Assembly: GCA_026120185.1 (NCBI GenBank)
Contig: JANUWF010001165.1
Coordinates: 1,674,001 to 1,738,000, forward strand
Reading direction: 5' to 3'
Source of the DNA: Voacanga thouarsii
Taxonomy: Eukaryota > Streptophyta > Magnoliopsida > Gentianales > Apocynaceae
DNA: 64,000 bases
The translations under genes and the position numbers were made by a program. How positions within the stretch are numbered: the stretch's first letter is position 1; each line of letters starts with the position of its first letter. Shown piece by piece: positions 1 through 9,249 of this stretch. Under the pieces are notes generated by a model that was given only the letters and a program-made list of their open reading frames with translations, was not told the origin of the DNA and did not search any database.

Positions 1-255
1 GGCTGAATTTTTGGCAATTTGGTGGCTCCTATGTTTAGAATTTTTCTTTGTCAAAGCTGGGTTTTTTCCAGTAGTCGGCGAATTCCAGAGTGTAGCTGGT
101 GTTGGGTGCAGGAGTTCAACCCGACACTGGCTTCGGGCTACAAAAGCTGGCGAACTCATAGTGCAGTCAGGGCCTGGTGCAAGGGCTAGAGCCGGTGCCG
201 AGTCCTCTCAGGAATGGCAAAATGGGTCCGAAATGCATAGCAAAACAGGTACAGT
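1..255. other. Unassigned sequence with GC-rich LTR-type motif
   Basis: No credible gene. The stretch carries GC-rich wording such as AGAGCCGGTGCCGAG (about 188-202) and CCAGAGTGTAGCTGGTG, close to motifs inside the Athila-like LTRs of this window (about 33005 and 43600) and in the copia leader (about 9890-10060). It is probably part of a retroelement cut by the window edge. An 84-codon frame on the plus strand has no recognisable domain. Confidence 0.4.
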
Positions 256-878
256 TTGGCACTAATTTCGTACTCCAAACCGAATGAAATATTGTATGGT
301 GAACGAAGTTAATTGTACTGAAATTTGTTATTGAAGGGTTCATGTCAAGTCACTTGACTTCCTGGACTCTTGGGTGGTCATGATGTGTTGCTAGATACCG
401 TTCATGATCTGAGAATATGGGTTTATTAATTGATGAATTAATAAACCAATCCTGATTAGAATTAATAGCATTAATTCTAATTAATTATGGATTATTAATC
501 TCAAAGACATTTGGATTAATTCATGTTCGCTACCAATTAACTGGGAAACCTAATAGGTCACATACAATAGAGGATTATATACTCAAGATGTTATTTGATA
601 ACATAGAGGGGTTAATTGCGAGAAAAAGAAGTTGTTGTGGACAAATTATAATTAGTTATAATTTGTGGTCTAAGTTGTAATTGTGAGAACTTGATATTTC
701 CAATTACAATTAGAAAATTCTAATTATTTTAGAATTTCATATTTTCAATGGATTTTGGAACATATATTGGATATGCTCGAAACCCTAATCCAAGAGTGAT
801 TCATACGAAAATAGGAGCCACAAAAAACAAACGTCGTCTTCTTCTTCTTCTTCTTCTTCTTCTTCTTCTTCTTCTTCT

Positions 879-924
<46 letters not shown>

Positions 925-1262
925 ACTGAAAACAAATATAGCTCTAGCCGCCATCTTTTTTTGCTAGCATAGGAAACTTTAGTGCTTGAGTATTCCTCTG
1001 TGTGGATTACTGTTAGAGATAATCACACACTATGATTATAGTGGTTAGACGTCCAACTCTCGTGGAGTTTGCATAAAAGTATTGCTGGATCACACCTCGA
1101 CGTGAAGAAGATCAATTTTGTTCTTCAGATGATCACCCAAAGGTAAAAGCTGTTACCTGTATTATCTTTATGTCTTGTTTTCCACACATAGACGGGTCCT
1201 GAGAGGGTGTCTCATTTTATTTTCGCTGCACCGTATAGGATACGAGCCTGAGATACCCAACA
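256..1262 (+). repeat. 5'-truncated copia LTR, type B
   Basis: Matches the 3' part of the intact solo LTR at 52088-53811, from the block GGCACTAATTTCGTACTCC to the terminal GAGATACCCAACA. The 5' part of the LTR is missing, and the join to unrelated sequence is at about 255. No PBS follows it, so it is not a normal 5' LTR. The next 80 bases (1263-1340) are unassigned and lead into copia pol of element Y. The arrangement suggests a deletion that removed the 5' end of Y. Confidence 0.8.
835..919 (+). repeat. Compound (CTT)n(CT)n microsatellite
   Basis: About 45 bases of CTT repeats run straight into about 36 bases of CT repeats, within the transcribed part of the type B LTR. Shorter CT tracts occur at the same place in the related LTR at 53442-53466. 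Leucine-rich or Arg-Glu-rich frames across the tract are microsatellite translations, not genes. Confidence 0.95.
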
Positions 1263-1340
1263 CTCTCTCCTAGATGTTGCTTGGAAAGACTGAGAATTTT
1301 CTGCTACGTTTTCCTTTTCTATTTTCCGCGATCCTTCACT

Positions 1341-1902
1341 TATGACCTACATTTACCTTATGGATTAGTTTTAAAACTTCAAAACTGTTATTATGATCCA
1401 ATTTTACTGAAAAACATTATCTCAGTTGTTTGAATAGACTTATATGGATTCCATTTAATTTTTAAGAATAAATGTTGTTCTTTTTCATTGAATGATATCC
1501 ATTATGGTTCTGCAACTTTGGTTAATAGTTTATATATTCTAGACATGGACAATCTAATTTTTAATATAAATAATAAGAAATCAAAGATAGATAATTCGAT
1601 CTTATCTTACTTATGGCATTGCTGTGTAGGCCACATAAATAAGAATCATGTTTTTAAGTTATATAAGCTTGGTGATTTAGGGTCATTTGATTATGAATTA
1701 AATGGCACATGTTAATTTTATTTACTTGGTAAAATGGCTAAAATTCCTTTATTTGGAAAAGGAGAAACGGCCAAAGAGTTATTAGAACTCATACATACTG
1801 ATATATGTCGTCTAATGTCTATGTAAGTAAGAGAAAGTTATCAATATTTCGTGATATGGGTATTTGTATTTAATGAAACACAAATCTGAGGCCTTCAACA
1901 AG
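1341..1902 (+). pseudogene. Y pol part 1: pre-integrase and integrase N-terminus
   Basis: Translates to a decayed copia pol segment collinear with X at about 26280-26880. Recognisable are the pre-integrase region (1488-1715, with CVGHINKNHVFKL and LGDLGSFDYE), LLGKMAKIP, and the start of the integrase core, HTDICRLM, which keeps the first catalytic Asp that X has lost. A TAA replaces a Cys codon of the expected CESC motif, and further stops follow near 1825. The segment ends at the ACAAG target (1898-1902) of element X and resumes at 31007. Confidence 0.85.
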
Positions 1903-2658
1903 TGTTAGTGTTATGCCCTAGAGGCAATTATTTGTACATTGTATATGACATATTTTATTTTAATAAACGGCATTATTTATCCTACAGTATCTTTTGTTTA
2001 CTTTTGTGTAAAATAACTGTTAGATAAAGTCCCTAGTACAGCACTGTGTTAAGGAAATCATGATAGAGATCATGATATGAGATTCCTACTACACTGAATA
2101 GTGTTACTACTTAAATAGTCTCTAGTTGTAATATTAATAAGATAGGACATCATTAATGCGTTAAGACTAGCATGTGTTAGACTTTCTGGTTTGATCAGGC
2201 GGTGTTTCTTATATCCGTGAGTATTGAGATACTCAAAATTAATACGTGGATGCTTGTTAATAGAACAAGTACATTGGATGACCTAGCTATGAGAAAAGCA
2301 CATGGATAACTATTTAGTGGCAGTGATATAATCTCAATATAGCAAGTATCCTTAGACTTGAGATCTCTAAGGTACTTTGTTTGCTGAGTATTGTGCTTTG
2401 ATTCCAATCTCCAAAGCCAGATCAAGGGCCGCCTGTGGGATGGATATTAGGTACATTATGAGGTAAACGAAAATAGTTGAGAGGGTCAATAAAGGATTCA
2501 CCACTCCTAATAGTAGGGGTAAATATCTCACGGCCACTTGTAGGAATTACTACTCGAGAAGTCCTTGGCCAAGGCTACTATATATTGGAAACAGTTCCAA
2601 TTGATACATATCTAGAGCTATGGGTTCCTAGTACAAGTACTATTATATTCAGGCCAGA

Positions 2659-2661
<3 letters not shown>

Positions 2662-2694
<33 letters not shown>
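2662..2694. repeat. (AT)n microsatellite in X 5' LTR
   Basis: About 16 AT dinucleotides directly after GGCCAGAATTA. At the same LTR position the 3' LTR of the same element (29971-30010) carries GT repeats instead. Confidence 0.95.
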
Positions 2695-2696
<2 letters not shown>

Positions 2697-4448
2697 TAGA
2701 GGGAGTTAGCAATAATTCTATACTCTAGACCGAAAGGGATATTGTATGATGAAAGGAGTTAATTGCTTTATAGTTTGTTATTAAAGATTTCATGTCAAAC
2801 CACTTGACTTCTTGGACTCTTGGGCGGTCATGATGTGTTGCTAGATATTGCTCATGATCTGTGGAATATGAGTTTATTAATTGATGAATTACTAAACCAA
2901 TTCTGATTAGAATTAATTTGATTAATTCTAATTAATTATATATTATTAATTTCAAAGACGTTTGAATTAATTCATGTTCGCTACCAATTGATGTTGGGTA
3001 TCTCATGCATATCATATATGGCGCAACGAAAAAATAAGAACGAGATACCAACCCAGGATCCGCATACGTGTGGAAAACAAGACATAAAGAGGACAAAGGT
3101 AACAGCTTTACCTTTCTTTGTTGAGTGTCTGAAAATAAAAATTTTCCTTCTTCAAGTCGAAGCGCAATCTAGCAATCCTCTTGATCAAACACCACTAAAG
3201 TTGTACGTCCAACCACTATAATCATAGTGTGTGATTATCTATAGCAGAAATCCACACGGAGGATCACACTCAAGCACCAAGATGTTTATGTGCTATCATA
3301 AACCAAAATGGTGGCTAGGGTTAGACTTGGTTGCTCAAGAACCATGAGAGAGAAAGAAGAAGAGCGTGTGTGCCTTAAGGTTTGGAGTTCTTTTCGTGTG
3401 TCTCCAAGCTAGAAGGAATCGTGCATAGATCCCATATATTACATGAAAATTGTTAGTGTTGTGCCTTAGAGGCAATCATTTGTACATTGTATATGACATA
3501 TTTTATTTTAATAAAAATGCATTATTTATCTTACAATTTCTTTTGTTTACTTTTATGTAATATAACTATTCGATAAAGTCCCTAGTACAACACTGTGTTT
3601 AGGAAATCATGATAAAGATCATGATATGAGATTCCTACTATACTGTATAGTGTTAGTACTTAAATAGTCTCTAGTCATAGTATTAATAAGACAGGACATC
3701 ATTAATGCGTTAAGACTAGCATTTGTTAGACTTCTTGATTTGATCAGGCGGTGGTTCTCATAACCATGAGTATTGAGATACTAAAAGTTAATACATGGAT
3801 ACTTATTAATGGAACAAGTTCATTGGATGACCAAGCTTTGAGATAATCACATGGATAACTATTTTGTGCAAGTGATATAATCTCAATATAGCAAACGTGT
3901 AAGTATCTTTAGACTTAAGATCTCCAAAGTACTTTGTTTGCTGAGTTTTGTACTTTGATTCTAATCTCCGGAGCTCGATCGAGGGCCACATATGGGATGG
4001 ATATTGGGTACATTGTGAGGTAAACGAAAGTAGTTGAGAGGGTCAATAAAGGATTCACCACTCCTAATAGTAGGGGCAAATATCTCACGGCCATTTATAG
4101 GAATTACTACTAGGAAAGTTCTTGGCCAAGTCGATTGTGTATTGGAACAGTTCCAATTGATACTGTAATACCCCACCCAAAACCACCTTTGACCTATGGG
4201 GAAAAAGTCATGCATTGCATAGCATTTCGCATTTCATGTGTTATCTTAAAATTATTCTTACATGGGTGCATGTGATTTTCAAGGTTGCTCTTGCATTTGA
4301 TTTATTTTATGGGAAAATAATTATGTTGTTGCATTAATTGAAAAATTGTTTTAGGTAAGATTTGGTAGAGGAGATGGAGGGATGAGAATTAGGGTGAAAA
4401 GAATTTCTTAGAGAAATATTATCATTGGAGTTGATTTGGAATAGCAGT

Positions 4449-4489
4449 TAGGTTTGGTGATTATCCTTTTGTGACCCGAGTTCGAATCT
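4449..4489 (+). promoter_or_regulatory. tRNA-like A/B-box relic in L1
   Basis: TAGGTTTGGTG (4449-4459) resembles an A box and AGTTCGAATCT (4479-4489) a Pol III B box. The spacing is only 19 bases, shorter than the 32 bases in L2, so the relic seems partly deleted. It lies about 285 bp from the LTR start, similar to the tRNA-like element in L2 and its relic in L4. Confidence 0.45.
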
Positions 4490-6698
4490 TACCTCTTGCG
4501 AATCTTAGTTTTTCTTTTTGAATTCCTTTTCGTAGATTTCCTCATGCTTGGCCAAAAATCCCAGCTTTCCTTTTTAAATTTTCAGCGCCATCTTCTTAGG
4601 GGATAAATCTCCATAATTATTTGCTAAATTCAAGGATTTTTTATAATGATAAAGATTGAATTTATTTTCAACTTTTATCCTTTTTTATTTTCGAAAATTC
4701 TAGCTAGGGTAATTAAATTTCAGCTTGATTTTAATTTAGTAGATTTTATAATTGATAGCTGGAATTAAATTGTTATTTTTCTAGTTCAATATCTTGGTGA
4801 TTTTGATCATGGAACCTTAGCTGAAAATCTGGAAATTTTTCTAGCTTAGTGCCGCCACCTTTAAAAAAGTTCTAGCTCAACACAAACTCTTCTAATACTA
4901 GGAAATCTTATCCTAAATCCTCTTGCAAATCAGGCTTTATCCTAATCCTAAACAAACCAGATTTTTGTTCCTCTTATCTTGCAATTTTCAGTCAGCCTTG
5001 TGCATGCACAAGCTGCATGAAATTTCTGCAATCCTAAGGGCAATCAAACTCTTTTAAACCTAGCTCAAATCACCTTGAATACCTCTCACCAAACTAGATT
5101 ACTTTAGCTACACAAAATCAGATTTTTATCCACAAAAATTCCTAGAATTTCGGTCAGCCTATGCATAGGAATTTCGGCCAGCTTGTGCACAGGAATTTCG
5201 GCCAGCTTTGCTCAGTGCAATGCACGAAATTTTGCACAACAAACCCTACTAAAACTTCTTATTGAATTGGCCAAGCAAAACACCTAAAGCACTCATTATT
5301 CCCTCTCTAAATTGCAGACAGAATAGCAGCCAAAACAGACCAAGAAATCCTCTCTTTTGCTCACAGATTTCGCACAGCAAAGCACTCCTCTTTCGCATAG
5401 AATTTTGGTGGTTAAAATCCACACAAACTCTTCCTTGTTTTGGCCAAAAACCTGAACACACATAACCCTTCCCCAGTGCAATTTTCGGCCAGCTTAGGAG
5501 AGCAACTTCAAACTGTTTTTTTTGCTTTCAACTCCTCTCGATTTCGGCAGCAATAAAAGTGCAGCAAGCTGCAGTTTTCGCCATTGCTGCCAAAGAAACC
5601 TAGAGCTATTAGGAGTCTTTCTTAGCATCACCTTCTAACCCTAAATCAAACTCTTCTAACCCTAAACCACAGCAGCCGCCTATTCCAACCTAACTACACG
5701 AAAAATTCCAGCAAATCTCCTCTTCAATTTTCAAAAACTCAAGAGCAATCCTAGGCCAAGAAACTGAGCACTCCCTAAGGTAAGCAAAAGACCACTCAAC
5801 CTCTTGATTCCTTTCCTCCATTGATTCTTCTCATTTCCTTCCCTTGAATCACGCCACATAGAGGCTGATTTCATCTTCTTTCTCAATTTTCGGTCTAGAG
5901 GAGCAAAGAATGTAGCTTTCCTCTTCTTCTCAAACGAACTCGAGACGATCACCATAGGAGCATCGAAACCTTGTTAATCCGGTAGTTTTTAGGTAAGGGA
6001 ATTCTTACCCTTGATGTCAAAATTAAGGCTTAATATGATTGATGATGTCTATAAGAGTATGTTAGCATGATGAATGGGTTTTGTTGGGATGAATGAATAT
6101 TTTGAGATGAGTATTGGGTCAAGCATATTCATTGGATAGCAATGTTATGTTTTATTGTGATAATGATGGATGTGAATCTTGATGGTTAAGTTGAGACCTT
6201 TTTGATATATTATTCATGTCTTTGATGGATATGGTCATAGTGTATATACTTTGAGGATTAAATGATTTATTTGAAGTTAGATAATGGATCATAATTTGTT
6301 ATAGGAATAAATGAGTTTAATGCATGCTTGAGTCGATTGAGACCCTGATCATGATATTATGTGATTCTAGATCAGGAGGGTATTTGAAGAAAGCAAGCTG
6401 TGATTTTATCTTGTTTATCTGAGGCATATCAAGTAAGTCCTTGCATAAACTCTTTTGTTAAATGTATGTGGTGGCAAGTCGAATGTTGTAAAGCTTTGAA
6501 AAGTTATTGTTGATCTATGATTATTTGGGTTGTAAACGTGGATGTTTATGCTCTAAATAGTTTTGTCAACCTAATGCCTTTATCGAAAACCATTCTCTCT
6601 CTTAAACATTTTAGAAAACTCATTTTTCAAGAAAATCACGTTTTACAAAGCTAAAGTATGGACTTATTATTGTGAATCTGGAATTGACGGATATGTTC

Positions 6699-6712
6699 AT
6701 TGAGTACTCAAT
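6699..6712. promoter_or_regulatory. Conserved 14-bp palindrome ATTGAGTACTCAAT (L1)
   Basis: A perfect 14-bp palindrome about 830 bp before the LTR 3' end, followed by AAGGGTAGGC. The core recurs in L2, L3, L4 and L5 at similar offsets. Conservation in otherwise diverged LTRs suggests a protein-binding or transcription-related role (inference). Confidence 0.6.
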
Positions 6713-9238
6713 AAGGGTAGGCTAACAATACTAGTCTTGGAAGGCGTGAGTGAGTCTTTTGGCAGGCGGCCACCTCCAAAAGATAAGCTCCGCTTGAAAA
6801 GGCGACAGTATTGGTTGGTCAGACCGGTCTGAGCTAGCATTTGTACCTAGTAGGGTATTATTTATTTTCCCGGCATGGACACTCGGATGGTTTTGTTGGG
6901 TGTAGAGATGGAGAAGTATATCACCCAGTGGGTTGTACACTCACCTTTGATTAGAACGCCTAAACTGTGGTAATCTGATCCTGGCAAGGTGCACAAAGTG
7001 TGGTGCCTTGGCTGTTTCCTTATCATAGGGCTCAAAGTGTGGCGCCATGACTTCTTTATTCGAGTGGATGATCTATTCTATTCAAAGTGTGACAATGAGA
7101 AAACTTCACTCCTTGCAAAGGGAAAATTATTTATGACTTGCCTAATATTTCTGCAAATGTTTTCACTATGTATACACGAACTGTTCAAAGTACCATGTGC
7201 ACACACAGGACTTACTGAGATTTAATCTCACACTGTTTTATATCATGTTTTCAGGAGCTTAATTATGCTGAGCAGGCGGGATGTGAAATAGTTGAAGCTT
7301 TTGTTATTTTCCGTTATGTTTTGAGAGACAATTGTTGTTTTATGCTTCTGGATCAGATGATAGCTTTTAGTTAGTTTTGCTCTAGTTTTGAGCTTGATGC
7401 AACAAGATTTTTCCTATATTTATCTAAGTTTGATTTCTTGGGTTTGCCTTTATATTATGTACCTCGTTTTAAAGACCCCTTATCCTCGGGATGGGGCGAT
7501 ATCCCCGCCCTTTTAGGGTACGTAGTAGGGGGTGTTACAGATACACATTTAGAATAGTGGGTTCCTAGTACAAGTACTATTGTATTCGGGCCAAAATTAA
7601 TTCTAGAGGGAGTTGGCACTAATTACGTACTCTAAACCGAATGAGATATTGTATAGTGAAAGGAGTTAATTGTACTAAAGTTTGTTATTGAAGGGTTCAT
7701 GTCAAGCCACTTGACATACAATATCTCATTCGGTTTGGAGTACGGAATTAGCTCCAACTCCCTCCATAATATATTAATTCTGGCCCGAATATAATAGTAC
7801 TTGTACCAGGAACCAACTACTCTAGATGTGTATCAATTGGAACTGTTTCCAATACACAGTCGGCTTGACCAAGAACTTTTCGAGTAATATTTCCTACAAG
7901 TAGCCATGAGATATTCGCCCCTACTAATAGGAGTGGTGAATCTTTTATTGACACTCTCAACTATATTCGTTTACCTCACATTGTATCTAATATCAATCGC
8001 ATAGGCGGCTCTCAATCTGGCTCCAGAGATTGGAATCAAAGCACAATACTCAGCAAACATAGTACTTTGGAGATCTCAAGTCTAAGGATACTTGCTATAT
8101 TGAGATTATATCATTGGCACTAAATAGTTATCCATGTGATTATCTCATAGCTAGGTCATCCAGTAAACTTGTTCCATTAATAAGCATCCACGTGTTAACT
8201 TTGAGTATCTCAATACTCACGGATATGAGAACCACTGCCTAATCAAATTAGGAAGTCTAACACATGCTAGTTTTAATGCATTAATGATGTCCAATCTTAT
8301 TAATACTACGACTAGGGACTATTTAAGCACTAACACTATACAGTGTAGTAGGAATCTCATATCATGATCTTTATCATGATTTCCTTAACACAGTGTTGTA
8401 CTAGGGACATTATCTAACAGTTATATTACACAAAAGTAAATAAAAGAAACTGTAAGATAAATAACACCTTTTATTAAAATAAAATGTGTCATATACAACA
8501 TACAAGTGATTGCCTTTAAGGCATAACACTAACAATTGACTGGGAAACCTAATAGATCATACAAAATAGAGTATTATATACTTAAGATGTTATTTGATGA
8601 CATAGTAGGGTTAACTGCGAGAAAAAGAAGTTGATGTGGTCATTTTATAACTATTTACAAACTTTGGGTTAACATTGTAAATGTTATAACTTATGAGTTT
8701 TATTTACAATTATTGAATTCTAACTTTGTTAGAATTCTGGAGACGTGCTTACAGTGGGTTTTGATTCCAGAAAGGAAGATTGTTTCCATTCCTTTTAATC
8801 CTATCGTAGGGAGAATCGTTCTCTCAATGAAAAACACCTTAGGGCATACACGACTCCCTTTTTCCTCTCTCTCTCTTGGTTTTTTCCTACAAAAAAAACT
8901 CTAGCCATATCTTTAGTTTCTACTAGTACAGAAACATTTTGGTGCTTGAGAGTGATCTTCCGTATGGACTACTGTTAGAGGTGATTGCGTACTGTGATCA
9001 CAGAGGCATGACTATCAACCTGTTTGTGATCCATAGGCATCAAGGGGATTGCTGGATCGCGCCACAATCGTCGGATAAGAAGAAGAAAATTTTATTTTTC
9101 AGACGCACATAGAAAGGTAAAACCGTTACCTTTTGTTCCTTGTTAAACCTGGTTTAAATCACATGCTTGTGATCTTAGGGCTTGGATTTCTTACTTTCTG
9201 CCACAGTAATCATTATTGTGATATAGAAATCCCATCAT

Positions 9239-9249
9239 TGGTATCAGAG
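9239..9249 (+). other. Primer-binding site of X (initiator tRNA-Met)
   Basis: TGGTATCAGAG is complementary to the 3' end of plant initiator tRNA-Met, the usual primer for Ty1/copia reverse transcription. It lies one base after the 5' LTR end (9237), fixing that boundary and the plus orientation. Confidence 0.93.

Larger units (their letters stand above)
4164..7539 (+). mobile_element. Long solo LTR L1 (gypsy, Tekay/Del-like by termini)
   Basis: 3376 bp between perfect TSD copies GATAC (4159-4163 and 7540-7544). Starts TGTAATACCCCACCC and ends GGGGGTGTTACA, near inverted-repeat termini. There is no second copy of the start inside, no PBS and no pol, so a solo LTR is the simplest reading. Shared with L2-L5 are the palindrome at 6699-6712, the block GGACTTACTGAGATTT at about 7208-7223, and the segment AAAGACCCCTTATCC followed by GGGGCGATATCCCC near the end. 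The gypsy/Tekay label rests on LTR length and terminal wording only. Confidence 0.85.
3451..7713 (+). repeat. Forward type B LTR fragment inside the inverted LTR, interrupted by L1
   Basis: Begins exactly at the LTR terminus, TGTTAGTGTTGTGCC. It runs to the TSD GATAC at 4163, is interrupted by L1 (4164-7539), and resumes at 7545 up to GCCACTTGA at 7713, where it is cut. Its 3' part (about 0.8 kb) is missing. It lies head to head with the inverted copy beginning at 7714, making a long inverted repeat with a loop of only about 58 bases. Nothing in it is coding. Confidence 0.85.
2992..8534 (-). mobile_element. Inverted type B copia LTR inserted in X 5' LTR
   Basis: Minus-strand LTR: starts TGTTGGGTATCTCATGC at 2992 (reverse complement of the type B terminus) and ends GGCATAACACTAACA at 8534 (reverse complement of the LTR start). 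TSD ATTGA is at 2987-2991 and 8535-8539. The LTR is preserved in two parts, 2992-3450 and 7714-8534. About 440 bp of its middle is missing, and the gap holds a forward LTR fragment (3451-7713). No internal coding region is present, so it is best read as a solo LTR later rearranged. Confidence 0.85.
1903..9237 (+). repeat. X 5' LTR, split by an inverted LTR insertion
   Basis: The left part is 1903-2991 (starts TGTTAGTGTTATGCCCTAGA) and the right part 8535-9237 (ends AGAAATCCCATCA). The two rejoin at ATTGA, which is duplicated around the insertion at 2992-8534. The right part matches the 3' LTR closely, including CT-rich and TTCTACTAG blocks near 8860-8940. The PBS follows two bases after the end. 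Confidence 0.9.

Noticed and set aside
748..972. Poly-Leu and Arg-Glu open frames across the CTT/CT repeat
   Set aside because: They are translations of a microsatellite; the same applies to frames at 22712-23003, 39871-40098 and 57056-57331.
4164..7539. Complete small retrotransposon (TRIM or LARD) instead of a solo LTR
   Set aside because: No direct terminal repeats, PBS or PPT occur within the 3.4 kb; the same reasoning applies to L2, L3 and L4.
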